NCBI GenBank assembly: GCA_051881315.1
Contig: JBJEPQ010000016.1
Coordinates: forward strand, 1-49,420
DNA length: 49,420 bases
Origin: CAG-488 sp051881315
GTDB taxonomy: Bacteria > Bacillota > Clostridia > Oscillospirales > Acutalibacteraceae
Reading direction: 5' to 3'
Shown piece by piece: positions 39,909 through 48,568 of the stretch. The position numbers and the translations under genes were made by a program. The notes under the pieces were generated by a model. The model did no database searches. It saw only the letters and a list, made by a program, of their open reading frames with translations, and was not told the DNA's origin. Every line of letters starts with the position of its first letter. Position 1 is the first letter of the stretch.

Positions 39909-42282
39909 TACTTACTCCGTCCTCTCCCTCTCCGTATGTTCCGAGACGGGAGGTTTTAACAAACTTTGATTTTTTCAGATAATCTCTTACCGCCGAGCGC
40001 AGAACACCCGTACCCTTGCCGTGAATAACGGTAAACTCATTTATTCCCATTCTTAAAGCGTGGTCAATGTAGCGGTCAAGCTCAAGCAAGCCCTCTTCAA
40101 CCGTCATACCTCTGAGATCGACGCTTGTTTTAGCCTCCATATTCATTCGGCTTTCCATTCTGCCCGTTGCGGCGGAGCGCTTCTTTTCACCATTCTTTTT
40201 ATTTTCAATCAGGCGAAGATTTTCTTCCTTAACTCTCGTTTTCATCGTACCCATCTGGACGGTGACGAGACCTTTTTTATCTTTCAGAGTAACAACGGTC
40301 GCTTCATTTCCGATGTCGGCAATAAGAACGCTGTCACCGATTTTAAGCGGTCGCGGCAGAACATAATCCTCGTCGGCTCCGAGTGAAACTATCGGATCGG
40401 AGGCGGAGTCAATGGCATTGAGATCTTTTTTGATAACCGCTCTCGCACGTCTTGCCATCTCGGCGGCGTTCTTTTCCTTAGCCTGCTGTTTCTTGAGCGT
40501 TTCAAGGTCGTTTAAGAGCTGATAAGCCTCACGCTTCGCCTGCTCCGTTATTCTCATCGCCTGTCCTTTGGCGTTTTCAAGCTCTTTCTGACGGAGGGTT
40601 TCGATTTCCGCCTTTAATTTTTCAGCCTTTTCAAGCTCTCTGTCCGCCTGTTCACGGATCCTGCGAGCCTCCTCCTGCTCCTTTTCCATCTTTGCACGGC
40701 TCTGTTCAAGCCTGTCCACAACGTCCTCGAAGCGAACGTTTTCGTTTGAAACAAGCTCCTGTGCGTGCTCGATTATATCGTCGCTGATACCGAGCCTTTT
40801 CGAGATCGCAAAAGCATTTGACCTTCCCGGAATACCGATCAGAAGCCTGTATGTAGGCTTGAGCGACTGAACGTCAAATTCACAGCTTCCGTTGATTACA
40901 CCGCGGGTTTGCAGAGCGTAGGATTTAAGCTCGGCATAGTGTGTTGTAGCCGCTATCTTTGCGCCCTGATTTCTGAGCTGTTCGAGTATCGAAACGGCAA
41001 GAGCCGCACCCTCGATCGGATCTGTACCTGCACCGAGCTCATCAATCAGAACAAGGCTTTTTTCGTCCGCTTCTTCAAGAATTGAAACTATCTTCGTCAT
41101 ATGTGACGAGAAGGTTGAAAGCGACTGTTCGATGCTCTGCTCGTCGCCGATATCGGCAAGCACACGGTCAAAAACGGAAATCCTGCTCCTGTCGTCCACG
41201 GGAAGCATAAGACCGCACATCGCCATCAGCGAAAGAAGACCGATCGTCTTTATCGAAACGGTCTTGCCGCCCGTATTGGGACCTGTAATAACTATCGTAT
41301 CAAAGTCGCTGCCGAGCCTTATATCTACGGGAACGACCTTGTTTTTATCAATCAGCGGATGCCTTGCACGGCGCAGTTCGATTATTCCCTCGTTGTTTAT
41401 CTGAGGAACGCTCGCCCTCATTGCGTAGGCAAGCTGAGCCTTTGCAAAGATAAGATTGAGTTCAACCGCACATTCGTAGCTGCTCTTTATCGAATTTGCA
41501 AAGCTGCCGACATTTGCCGAAAGCTCGGAGAGGATACGGTCTATCTCGTCCTCCTCCTTGTTTTTCAGGAGCTTGATCTGATTGTTAGCCTCGACAATCG
41601 GCATCGGCTCGATGAAAACGGTCGCACCGCTCGACGATGTGTCATGGACAAGTCCCGGAACCTCGGAACGGTATTCGTTCCTTACGGGGATAACATAGCG
41701 TCCGTTTCGCATTGTTATTATATTGTCCTGAAGATATTTTGAGTGTTCGGAATTGTGGGTGTATTTGCCGAGCTGTTCCCTGACCTTGGACTCCTGAGCA
41801 CGGATTTTTCGTCTGATATCGGCCAAGGTCGGCGAAGCGTTGTCCGCCACCTCGTCCTCGGAGAGAATTGAGGTTGTAATTGAGTCCTCAAGAAATTTGT
41901 TCGGAACAAGTGCGTTGAAATAGATATCAAGCACGGTTTCAACGCCCTCGTTTGTGCTTCTCCATTGTGATATCGTCCTTATGACGTGAAGCACGGAGGC
42001 AACGTTGAGAAGCTCTTTCAGGCTGAGCGTACTGCCTGCGTCAGCCCTGTAAAGAGCATTGTTTACATTTATCAGACCGCCGAAAGCAGGACCGCCGAAA
42101 CGGGCAAGGAGCATATGAGCGTCCCTCGTCTGATTCATCAGCGCCTGTGCCGACGCAAGGTCGGTCTGCGGTTCAAGGCTCAAAGCGGCAAGCCGTGCGT
42201 CCTCGCAGGAGGTGTGTCGGCTGAGCAGTTCGAGCACCTTGTCAAGTTCGAGCGCAATATGATGTCTGTCCATTTCGCTCAT
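39892..42282 (-). CDS. mutS2: Endonuclease MutS2
   Basis: 796 residues. The MutS-type ATPase has Walker A TGPNTGGKT and Walker B LVLIDELGAGTD. A long coiled coil (about 510-640, rich in Glu/Lys/Arg) follows, then a basic KOW-like region and the C-terminal Smr nuclease domain (VDLRGMTVEEG, HGKGTGVLR). It limits homologous recombination and acts on collided ribosomes in Firmicutes (family knowledge). ATGA overlap with recO. A second in-frame ATG at 42273 is an alternative start with a better spaced site. Confidence 0.95.
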   Translation of the reverse strand: MSEMDRHHIALELDKVLELLSRHTSCEDARLAALSLEPQTDLASAQALMNQTRDAHMLLARFGGPAFGGLINVNNALYRADAGSTLSLKELLNVASVLHVIRTISQWRSTNEGVETVLDIYFNALVPNKFLEDSITTSILSEDEVADNASPTLADIRRKIRAQESKVREQLGKYTHNSEHSKYLQDNIITMRNGRYVIPVRNEYRSEVPGLVHDTSSSGATVFIEPMPIVEANNQIKLLKNKEEDEIDRILSELSANVGSFANSIKSSYECAVELNLIFAKAQLAYAMRASVPQINNEGIIELRRARHPLIDKNKVVPVDIRLGSDFDTIVITGPNTGGKTVSIKTIGLLSLMAMCGLMLPVDDRSRISVFDRVLADIGDEQSIEQSLSTFSSHMTKIVSILEEADEKSLVLIDELGAGTDPIEGAALAVSILEQLRNQGAKIAATTHYAELKSYALQTRGVINGSCEFDVQSLKPTYRLLIGIPGRSNAFAISKRLGISDDIIEHAQELVSNENVRFEDVVDRLEQSRAKMEKEQEEARRIREQADRELEKAEKLKAEIETLRQKELENAKGQAMRITEQAKREAYQLLNDLETLKKQQAKEKNAAEMARRARAVIKKDLNAIDSASDPIVSLGADEDYVLPRPLKIGDSVLIADIGNEATVVTLKDKKGLVTVQMGTMKTRVKEENLRLIENKKNGEKKRSAATGRMESRMNMEAKTSVDLRGMTVEEGLLELDRYIDHALRMGINEFTVIHGKGTGVLRSAVRDYLKKSKFVKTSRLGTYGEGEDGVSIVTLK

Positions 42283-43019
42283 CCTTTCATTACTTTATAA
42301 AAATCCAGAGTTTTAAATCTTTTTGAAGTCTGCGACAAAAGAAAACGTTCCGTCACCGAGCTTAAAAGCTCCGTATTTTCTTCGCCGAGGTTGAAAGAAA
42401 ACAGCTTATCGTCCTCGCTGTAACAGATGTGTCTCATCGCCCTGAGCACACCGGCAGGAAGCATTATTCCCGTGTGATTGTTACGGCATTTTTCGCAGAA
42501 GATTCTTCCCTCAACGGGGCTGAAAAGGAAATCTCCGTCATATTCCTCCTCACAGTCTCCGCAGACAACAAGATCCGGCATATATCCTGCCAGACACAGC
42601 AATCTCAGCTCGACAATCGCTTTGAGCATCGGCTGAGGTCTTTTTTTATTCATCAGCATATGTAAGGCGTTGAGGATCAGGCGGAGAAATTCGTCCGCAT
42701 CGTCCTCAACGGGAGCAAGCTCACCCGAAAGCTCGCAGAAATACTGAGCAAGGGCGAGAGCCTCAATGTCATTTCTGAGGTCAAAGAAAATCTCCTTAGG
42801 CTGAGCCTCGTCCACGGAGTAAGCGTCCCTGCCCCTGTAAATGACATAGCTGCCATAAGCAAAGAGCTGGGTTGCGCTTTGTGAACGGCTTTTTATCCTC
42901 TTTGCCCCTCTGACAAAGGCTCTAATAACTCCGTGGTCACGGGTAAGCAGAGTCACCAGACGGTCGTCCTCCCCCGTCTGCTGTTCCCTGATTATCAATC
43001 CGTCCGTCCGAAACTTCAT
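42279..43019 (-). CDS. recO: DNA repair protein RecO
   Basis: 246 residues. The N-terminal OB fold (FRTDGLIIREQQTGEDDRLV) and a four-cysteine zinc site (CGDCEEEYDG and CEKCRNNH) identify RecO, which loads RecA onto DNA with RecR. The start is the ATG at 43019 behind AGGAG; upstream in-frame codons belong to the overlapping yqzL gene. Confidence 0.93.
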   Translation of the reverse strand: MKFRTDGLIIREQQTGEDDRLVTLLTRDHGVIRAFVRGAKRIKSRSQSATQLFAYGSYVIYRGRDAYSVDEAQPKEIFFDLRNDIEALALAQYFCELSGELAPVEDDADEFLRLILNALHMLMNKKRPQPMLKAIVELRLLCLAGYMPDLVVCGDCEEEYDGDFLFSPVEGRIFCEKCRNNHTGIMLPAGVLRAMRHICYSEDDKLFSFNLGEENTELLSSVTERFLLSQTSKRFKTLDFYKVMKG

Positions 43020-43125
43020 CTGCGTTCTCCTGTACCGAAATATGCTTGTATTGCAAGTAATCGCAGATCTTTCCGCTCGATGCAAATTTATCCCATGCGG
43101 CAAGATCCTTATAACTGTTTTTCAT
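42937..43125 (-). CDS. yqzL: YqzL-like small protein, overlapping recO
   Basis: 62 residues. WDKFASSGKICDYLQYK fits the YqzL pattern (W..F...G.I..YL.YK), and the location between era and recO is the usual one in Firmicutes. The frame runs past the expected stop and overlaps the first 28 codons of recO in another frame; the extra tail (GGGRPSGDSAYP) looks like a read-out of recO DNA. The start is the ATG at 43125; its GGAGGG site is buried in a hairpin. Function of YqzL is not known. Confidence 0.7.
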   Translation of the reverse strand: MKNSYKDLAAWDKFASSGKICDYLQYKHISVQENADEVSDGRIDNQGTADGGGRPSGDSAYP

Positions 43126-43131
43126 ATATAT

Positions 43132-43164
43132 TGATCCCTCCAAATAAAGTATTTGCAGGGATCA
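43132..43164 (-). promoter_or_regulatory. Hairpin masking the yqzL ribosome binding site
   Basis: TGATCCCT pairs with AGGGATCA and CAAATA with TATTTG around a 3-nt loop, with a single mismatch between. The GGAGGG site of yqzL (43136-43141) lies inside the stem. There is no T-run after it, so it is not a standard terminator. Confidence 0.6.
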
Positions 43165-43204
43165 GATGATTATTATTTTTTACAAAGGTAAAATAAGTCT
43201 GCAA

Positions 43205-44092
43205 TCAGTCCAAACCGAAATTGTGGATCAATCCCTCACGGTTGCGCCATCCCTCTTTGACCTTAACCCAACAGCGGAGATTGATATGACATTGAAAGAA
43301 TTTTTCCATATCCTCCCTCGCCCTGGTGGATATGCGTTTGAGCATTGCACCGTTTTTGCCGATTATAATGCCCTTGTGGCTGTCCTTTTCACAGTAAATA
43401 ACAGCCTCGATATCCATAATGTCGGAGTCCTCACGTTCACGCATTTTTTCAATGCTGACGGCAACTCCGTGCGGAATTTCCCTGTCAAGATTTCTCAGGA
43501 TCTTTTCACGGATCATCTCCGCCGCAATCACCCGTTCGGGCTGATCGGTCAGCGTGTCCTCGGGGAAGAAAAATACGCTTTCCTCGGCAAGCTTTTTCAG
43601 CTCCTCAAGAAGCTCGTCCGTGTTTATTCCCCTGAGTGCGGATATCGGAACTATCGCTTCAAAATCATAGACCTTGGAAAGCTCAAGTATTCTCGACATC
43701 AATACTTCCTTGTCGGGGAGAGTATCGACCTTATTTATCGCAAGGATAACGGGCATTTTCAGCTTCTTGAATTTTTCAATCAGCTCAAGCTCGGCAGGTC
43801 TCAGCTCGCCCTCAGGCTCAACAACGAAAAGGCAGGCGTCAACTCCTGCAACGCTGTCGGAAACTGCCTGTACCATCTTTTCGCCGAGCTTCGTCCTCGG
43901 TCTGTGAAAACCGGGAGTGTCGGTAAAAACAAGCTGAGTGTCGCCCTCTGTAAGCACACCCATTATCTTTGTTCTGGTGGTCTGAGGTTTTTCCGAAACA
44001 ATCGCAATCTTCTGTCCTAAAAGTCGGTTAAGGATTGAAGATTTGCCGACATTCGGACAGCCTACAATGGCGATAAATGCGGTTTTGGTCAT
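43205..44092 (-). CDS. era: GTPase Era
   Basis: 295 residues. P-loop GCPNVGKSS, switch TTRTKI, DTPGFH and NKVD GTPase motifs, followed by a C-terminal KH RNA-binding domain (IIGKNGAMLKRI). It binds the 3' end of 16S rRNA in small-subunit assembly. Starts inside the ybeY stop codon (1-base overlap). Confidence 0.97.
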   Translation of the reverse strand: MTKTAFIAIVGCPNVGKSSILNRLLGQKIAIVSEKPQTTRTKIMGVLTEGDTQLVFTDTPGFHRPRTKLGEKMVQAVSDSVAGVDACLFVVEPEGELRPAELELIEKFKKLKMPVILAINKVDTLPDKEVLMSRILELSKVYDFEAIVPISALRGINTDELLEELKKLAEESVFFFPEDTLTDQPERVIAAEMIREKILRNLDREIPHGVAVSIEKMREREDSDIMDIEAVIYCEKDSHKGIIIGKNGAMLKRISTRAREDMEKFFQCHINLRCWVKVKEGWRNREGLIHNFGLD

Positions 44093-44598
44093 CAGTTTTC
44101 CTCCGTGTAGTAGCTGTCGTTCCTCTTGAGTCCGAGCTGTGTGAGGACTGCCTCTTCCTTTTCACGCATACGAACTCTTTCAAGTCCTTCGGCCTCGTGA
44201 TCGTAGCCCAGGAGATGAAGCATAGAGTGTACCGTGAGGAAAGCAATCTCACGCTGGAGAGAATGACCGTAAAGCTCAGCCTGCATAACTGCGTGCTGCA
44301 TCGAGATCACAATATCGCCGAGTATCTTTGCGCCCGTATCGTGGTTGATGTCATAAACTCCGTCCTCGCCGAGCGGAAAAGACAGCACGTCCGTACTGCG
44401 GTCAACGTGTCTGTATTCACGGTTGAGCTCATGAATTATCTCATCGTCAACAAAGCGCACGCTTATCTCCGCCGAGCCTTCAAAATGCTCGTTGATAAGC
44501 ACGGCATTGCAGCAGCGGCGGATTAGCATCCTTACGCCTGTCGGTATTTTAATTTCCTTTTGGTCGTTCGTAATTATAACCTTTATTTTATCAGTCAT
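44092..44598 (-). CDS. ybeY: Endoribonuclease YbeY
   Basis: 168 residues. The zinc site HSMLHLLGYDHE matches the family HxxxHxxGxDH pattern. It trims 16S rRNA and takes part in ribosome quality control. Overlaps the end of phoH by 4 nt. The dgkA and cdd genes often found between ybeY and era are missing here. Confidence 0.96.
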   Translation of the reverse strand: MTDKIKVIITNDQKEIKIPTGVRMLIRRCCNAVLINEHFEGSAEISVRFVDDEIIHELNREYRHVDRSTDVLSFPLGEDGVYDINHDTGAKILGDIVISMQHAVMQAELYGHSLQREIAFLTVHSMLHLLGYDHEAEGLERVRMREKEEAVLTQLGLKRNDSYYTEEN

Positions 44599-45560
44599 CG
44601 TCTTTTCTTTGCCTCCTCATATTTTTCGTACGCCCTTATGATATCCTGCACTAATTTGTGACGCACAACATCCTTCTCTGAAAATCTGACTGTTTTGATA
44701 TCTTCAACATTTTTGAGTATCTTTGTGATCTCGACAAGTCCCGAACGCTTTCCGTCGGGCAGGTCGATCTGAGTAATATCGCCCGTGACAACCATCTTTG
44801 AGTTGAAGCCGAGACGGGTAAGGAACATTTTCATCTGCTCGGTGGTCGTGTTCTGAGCCTCGTCAAGGATAATAAAGCTGTCGTCAAGGGTACGTCCTCT
44901 CATATAAGCAAGAGGCGCAACCTCAATATTTCCTCTCTCCTGATAACGCTGAAAATTTTCCGCTCCGAGCATATCGAAAAGTGCGTCGTACAGCGGACGA
45001 AGATACGGATCGACCTTCTGCTGAAGATCGCCGGGCAGGAAACCGAGCTTCTCGCCTGCCTCGACCGCAGGACGGGTGAGGATAATCCTGTTGACCTCCT
45101 TGGCTCTGAAAGCGCTGACAGCCATCGCAACGGCAAGATAGGTTTTACCTGTTCCGGCAGGACCTACGCCGATGACGATTGTATTGTCCCTGATCGCCTG
45201 AACGTATTTTTCCTGACCGAGGGTTTTGGGCTTGACCGGTCTGCCCTTTGTCGTCATGCATATGCAGTCGCCGTTCATGCCCTTGAGCTGATCCTCGTCG
45301 CCCTCGTCAACAAGCGAGGTGACGTAGCGCACATTCTGCTCGTTAAGCGATTCGCCTTTATTTATAAGATCAAGCAGTCCGTTTACGGCTCTGACGGCAA
45401 GGGAAACATTTTCCGCTTCTCCGCTTATTTTCATCTCAGCGCCCCGGCATACGACGGAAACCTCATACTTCTTCTCTATGTACTTGATATTCTCGTCAAA
45501 GCTGCCGAAAAGACTGACCGCCTGTTCCATTCGTTCAAAATTTATTACCTGTTCAAACAA
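44595..45560 (-). CDS. phoH: PhoH-like ATPase
   Basis: 321 residues. Walker A GPAGTGKTYLA and Walker B FIILDEAQN, with RPAVEAGEKLGFLPGD between them, are family hallmarks; an N-terminal KH-like domain is present. An RNA-linked ATPase often paired with YbeY. The start is a TTG at 45560 with GGAGG 7 nt upstream; an in-frame start 14 codons earlier has no site. First gene of the operon. Confidence 0.93.
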   Translation of the reverse strand: MFEQVINFERMEQAVSLFGSFDENIKYIEKKYEVSVVCRGAEMKISGEAENVSLAVRAVNGLLDLINKGESLNEQNVRYVTSLVDEGDEDQLKGMNGDCICMTTKGRPVKPKTLGQEKYVQAIRDNTIVIGVGPAGTGKTYLAVAMAVSAFRAKEVNRIILTRPAVEAGEKLGFLPGDLQQKVDPYLRPLYDALFDMLGAENFQRYQERGNIEVAPLAYMRGRTLDDSFIILDEAQNTTTEQMKMFLTRLGFNSKMVVTGDITQIDLPDGKRSGLVEITKILKNVEDIKTVRFSEKDVVRHKLVQDIIRAYEKYEEAKKRR

Positions 45561-45733
45561 ACGATAACCTCCGCCTTTCGGTAATATTTTATTAATTATC
45601 AATAAAAATTTTTATTTACGTTAGTATTATAACATATAATAGCTGAAAAGTCACAGAATTAATTTTTAAAATTAAACATAATTTTATACTAAAATTTGTG
45701 CATTATGTATACGATGTCAATATTAAATGAATC

Positions 45734-45762
45734 TTGACGAATCAGAAAATTTTTGATATGAT
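45734..45762 (+). promoter_or_regulatory. Promoter of the small membrane protein gene
   Basis: TTGACG (45734-45739), 17-nt spacer, TATGAT (45757-45762). Confidence 0.6.
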
Positions 45763-45785
45763 TTTATAGACAGAGGTGATAAGTC

Positions 45786-46076
45786 TTGAGCGATAAAAAA
45801 AATAACAATTCCGATAACGGATTTTTTTCGGAAAAGATAACGATTCCGTGGCTTGTTGTCACTATTTTTTCGATGATATCTTTTCTGGCGTTTCTTATAT
45901 CAATGTTTTTCGGAAAATACACTTCTATCTTTTTTGCCGTATTCATTCTTGCGATAGCTTCGGTTGTTCTGCTCGACGGAATACATAAGAAAAAAGAGAA
46001 TTATATTTCAGGAAACCTGAACTTTATAATGGTTGTTCTGTGTATCATATGCGCAGTCATAGTTATTAATATGTGA
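45786..46076 (+). CDS. Small three-segment membrane protein
   Basis: 96 residues. A polar, Asn/Lys-rich start is followed by three hydrophobic stretches (TIPWLVVTIFSMISFLAFLI, FFAVFILAIASVVLL and LNFIMVVLCIICAVIVINM). The start is a TTG behind GAGGTGATAAG. Not recognised as a known family. It shares the strand with the next secreted protein, 51 nt away. Confidence 0.6.
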   Translation: MSDKKNNNSDNGFFSEKITIPWLVVTIFSMISFLAFLISMFFGKYTSIFFAVFILAIASVVLLDGIHKKKENYISGNLNFIMVVLCIICAVIVINM

Positions 46077-46127
46077 TCGGTAATCAATAGCAAAAGCTAT
46101 TATATTAAAAAACGGGGGTTTTTAACA

Positions 46128-47105
46128 ATGAAACAGACAGTAATCAAATCCGTAACTGCTTTGCTCTGCGTTATTGCCGTATGCGTATGCTCTACGCTTG
46201 CAATCGGCAAATACACATCGGCAATGGTTGATGTTGCAAAGCTCACACCGGCGGCTCAGGCTTCCTCAACGGGCGCAGGATCAACAGTAAGCGGCGACGG
46301 CACAACGCCGGCGGCGGACGATCAGTCAGCAGTACCGACAGACGACACCGCAGCTCCTGACGCAAGCGATCCGGCAGCCGATGCAAACGCAGGCACAACC
46401 GACAGCGGTGCTTCTTCAACAGGCAGTTCATCATCTACCGGCAGTGCTAACAGCGGCTCCGCAACAAGCACAGCGGCAGATCCCACAAAATACAGCAAGG
46501 CTCAGATCGTTGATTATTACAACAACGCTATCAAAAATACGGCAAAGGCCGCTAAGCTCACAGTTACAAAGACTGAGAATATTGATATCCAGGTTGATTC
46601 AATGAAGCCCGACAGCGATATGCTCAAGAAGATCATCAACGAAAACGTTCTTTCAAAATATGCTAAGCCGAGCACAGAGTCCAAGTCCTTTACAAACGGT
46701 GTTGCTTCCGACAAGACAAAGGCAAGCGACTATCTTCCTAAGTCAAGACTTGAGGCGGCAGGCGTTAAGACTGCAAGCATCGTTAAGAGCGGTTCAAACT
46801 ACGTTGTAACGATTGTTACAATCGCTGAAAAGACAACGCTGCAGAACCCCAAGGCTAAGTATGTTGAGCAGTGTGCGGCTCCCCTTGATCTTGCAAGCGT
46901 TGACCTCGGACCGATCAAAATCATTCAGGCTGATATGAACTATCCGGGAGTTACAATCAAGGCAACCGTAAGCGCAAACGGCACTCTTGTTTCAAGCTCA
47001 ATCGACCAGCCCCTCAACGGAACAGGTACAGCTAATGTAATCGGTCTCAAGCCGTCCGCAACAGTTCACGGCGCATGGACGCAGAAGAATACATACAAGT
47101 ATTGA
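46128..47105 (+). CDS. Secreted or anchored protein with Ser/Thr/Ala-rich linker
   Basis: 325 residues. N-terminal membrane segment (SVTALLCVIAVCVCSTLAIG), then about 75 residues of Ser, Thr, Ala, Gly and Asp, as in a wall-spanning spacer. The last 190 residues form a folded domain beginning KYSKAQIVDYYNNAIKNT that is not assigned to a known family. Positions of small residues and a helical N-part suggest a surface-exposed domain. Own terminator. Function unknown. Confidence 0.65.
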   Translation: MKQTVIKSVTALLCVIAVCVCSTLAIGKYTSAMVDVAKLTPAAQASSTGAGSTVSGDGTTPAADDQSAVPTDDTAAPDASDPAADANAGTTDSGASSTGSSSSTGSANSGSATSTAADPTKYSKAQIVDYYNNAIKNTAKAAKLTVTKTENIDIQVDSMKPDSDMLKKIINENVLSKYAKPSTESKSFTNGVASDKTKASDYLPKSRLEAAGVKTASIVKSGSNYVVTIVTIAEKTTLQNPKAKYVEQCAAPLDLASVDLGPIKIIQADMNYPGVTIKATVSANGTLVSSSIDQPLNGTGTANVIGLKPSATVHGAWTQKNTYKY

Positions 47106-47118
47106 TTTCTTAAAATTC

Positions 47119-47149
47119 ATCCGACCTTTGAAATCTTCAAGGGTCGGAT
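47119..47149 (+). terminator. Terminator of the linker protein gene
   Basis: A 13-bp stem with one mismatch (ATCCGACCTTTGA / TCAAGGGTCGGAT) followed by a run of T. Confidence 0.9.
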
Positions 47150-47173
47150 TTTTTGCGCTAATTAAACTTTTTT

Positions 47174-47226
47174 ATCAGATTTTAAAGCTTTATCATCTAA
47201 AGTCTAACATCTAAAATCTAAAGTCT
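47174..47226 (+). repeat. 53-bp direct repeat, left copy (TCTAA tract)
   Basis: Same 53 bases as 47383-47435 with three differences. Begins ATCAGATTTTAAAGC and continues in a run of 7-8-base TCTAA units (ATCTAAA, GTCTAAC). The two copies flank the GC-rich inverted repeats between them. Confidence 0.85.
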
Positions 47227-47231
47227 GTCAT

Positions 47232-47278
47232 GCCTTCCCCTCGAGGGGAAGGTGCCGAGGAACGAGGCGGATGAGGTG
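47232..47278 (+). repeat. REP-like palindromic repeat, forward unit
   Basis: Begins with a 20-base perfect palindrome (CCTTCCCC...GGGGAAGG, 47233-47252) followed by GTGCCGAGGAACGAGGCGG and GATGAGGTG. The reverse complement recurs at 49350-49396. Such elements are common between genes in gut Clostridia. Between this unit and 47326 no gene was seen. Confidence 0.85.
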
Positions 47279-47325
47279 TTGGAATGTAAAAAATAAGCTG
47301 AAATTGAATTTCATTAAACCTGATC

Positions 47326-47373
47326 CACCTCATCACCGCCTGCGGCGGAGCTTCCCCTCAAGGGGAAGCCTTG
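47326..47373 (-). repeat. REP-like palindromic repeat, inverted unit
   Basis: CACCTCATCACC and GCTTCCCCTCAAGGGGAAG form the opposite-facing partner of the unit at 47232-47278, with a divergent middle (CCGCCTGCGGCGG, itself a small palindrome). Confidence 0.8.
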
Positions 47374-47382
47374 AAAAGTTTC

Positions 47383-47435
47383 ATCAGATTTTAAAGCTTT
47401 ATCGTCTAACGTCTAACATCTAAAATCTAATGTCT
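47383..47435 (+). repeat. 53-bp direct repeat, right copy (TCTAA tract)
   Basis: See the left copy at 47174. Its last two bases contribute to the stop codon of the downstream minus-strand gene. Confidence 0.85.
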
Positions 47436-47655
47436 AAAAAATATACTTGTCCTCGTCCGTGTCGGGATTTTTTAGTTTCTTCCTGTTTTCTTTTTTAGCA
47501 AGTCCCTGGGAAATTTTCGGAAAATCATTTTCGGTTGCCGATGTCGGCTGAAGCTCATAAGTTCCGTATTTATGAAGGATTTCGGCGCAGTTCTCCGGCT
47601 CACCCAGAACAGCCTCATCAATCTGTAAATATACCTTTCCCTTTTCATTATCCAT
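47434..47655 (-). CDS. Small cytosolic protein of unknown function
   Basis: 73 residues, charged, no membrane segment (MDNEKGKVYLQIDEAVLG, ending in KKLKNPDTDEDKYIF). AAGGACG site 7 nt before the ATG. The TAG stop is made partly of repeat sequence, so the C-terminus may have been set by arrival of the repeat. Not recognised; could be a shortened gene. Confidence 0.5.
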   Translation of the reverse strand: MDNEKGKVYLQIDEAVLGEPENCAEILHKYGTYELQPTSATENDFPKISQGLAKKENRKKLKNPDTDEDKYIF

Positions 47656-47714
47656 AAAAAATCGTCCTTTTTAATTATTTACAATATTTTTACCAATAAA
47701 TCCGACAAAATTCC

Positions 47715-47743
47715 TTGACTGCAATAGCAAATTATAGTATAAT
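47715..47743 (+). promoter_or_regulatory. Promoter of the first mgtC-like gene
   Basis: TTGACT (47715-47720), 17-nt spacer, TATAAT (47738-47743). Confidence 0.8.
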
Positions 47744-47760
47744 TGAATATCATATTTATG

Positions 47761-47788
47761 GCGGACGTGATAACCATTTCACGTCCGC
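47761..47788 (+). other. Leader hairpin or operator before the mgtC-like genes
   Basis: GCGGACGTGA / TCACGTCCGC perfect 10-bp stem, 8-nt loop, placed between the promoter and the ribosome site. No T-run follows on the plus strand, so it is not a simple terminator. It could be a leader structure or a repressor site. Confidence 0.5.
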
Positions 47789-47815
47789 GATAGTTTATTG
47801 ACGGAGGTAACGCAA

Positions 47816-48553
47816 ATGGATTCGCTCATCCCCTTTTTTGATCCGATCCGCGGAGTAAGTATGACTGCCCTTGTAGTAAAAATACTTCTTTCTGTTTTCT
47901 TCGGCGGCTTGATCGGACTTGAAAGAGGTCAAAAACACAGAGCCGCAGGCAGCCGTACATATATGATCGTATGCCTCGGCGCAGCTTTAACAATGATACT
48001 CAGCCAATATGAAAACGAATTGCTGACTACCGTATGGAAGGATATTTCCGATGCTGTCGGTATCAAAACCGATGTTTCCCGTTTCGGAGCGCAGGTCATC
48101 AACGGCATCGGCTTTCTCGGCGCAGGCACAATCATTCTGACCGGACGTCAGGAGATCAAAGGTCTTACCACAGCGGCAGGACTCTGGGCTTCCGCCTGCA
48201 TGGGACTTGCAATCGGTTCGGGCTTCTATGAATGTGCCGTTCTCGGATTTATCCTTATTCTTGTTACTACCGTTCTTCTTGACAGGGTTAGCTCTTGGAT
48301 CGTTTCAACGGCAAGAAATATGGATCTTTACATTGAATTTGAAAAAATGGAGGATCTCGGTCAGATCATTGCTGTTTTCAAAGAAATGAATATTCAGATA
48401 TTTGATGTCGATATCCAGCGTGAAAAGCATCCGAACGGCAGTGTTGCAATCGGAGCGGTTATTTCCTCACGTCTGCCGAGAAAAGAAACCCATTCAAATG
48501 TTATGTCGGTCATTTCAAAATTTGATTTCGTCACAATCGTTGACGAGATATAA
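47816..48553 (+). CDS. MgtC/SapB-family membrane protein, copy 1
   Basis: 245 residues. N-terminal half with four or five membrane segments carrying the family motif FFGGLIGLERGQKHRAAGSRT and NGIGFLGAGTI; the C-terminal 75 residues are a soluble ACT-like domain (IQIFDVDIQREK). MgtC-type proteins are linked to magnesium limitation and to F-ATPase control in some pathogens; the role in commensals is unclear. The start is the ATG at 47816 behind GGAGG, not the TTG six codons earlier. Confidence 0.88.
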   Translation: MDSLIPFFDPIRGVSMTALVVKILLSVFFGGLIGLERGQKHRAAGSRTYMIVCLGAALTMILSQYENELLTTVWKDISDAVGIKTDVSRFGAQVINGIGFLGAGTIILTGRQEIKGLTTAAGLWASACMGLAIGSGFYECAVLGFILILVTTVLLDRVSSWIVSTARNMDLYIEFEKMEDLGQIIAVFKEMNIQIFDVDIQREKHPNGSVAIGAVISSRLPRKETHSNVMSVISKFDFVTIVDEI

Positions 48554-48568
48554 CGGGGAGGTCTGTAT

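Noticed and set aside
43166..44020. Plus-strand frame of 284 codons opposite era
   Set aside because: Antisense shadow of Era; the GTPase and KH motifs on the minus strand settle the coding strand.
47174..47435. CRISPR array
   Set aside because: The TCTAA units are only 7-8 bases and lack regular unique spacers; no cas genes are nearby.
47744..47815. Magnesium (M-box) riboswitch before the mgtC-like gene
   Set aside because: The leader is only about 65 nt with a single hairpin, much too short for an M-box, and no terminator/antiterminator pair is seen.
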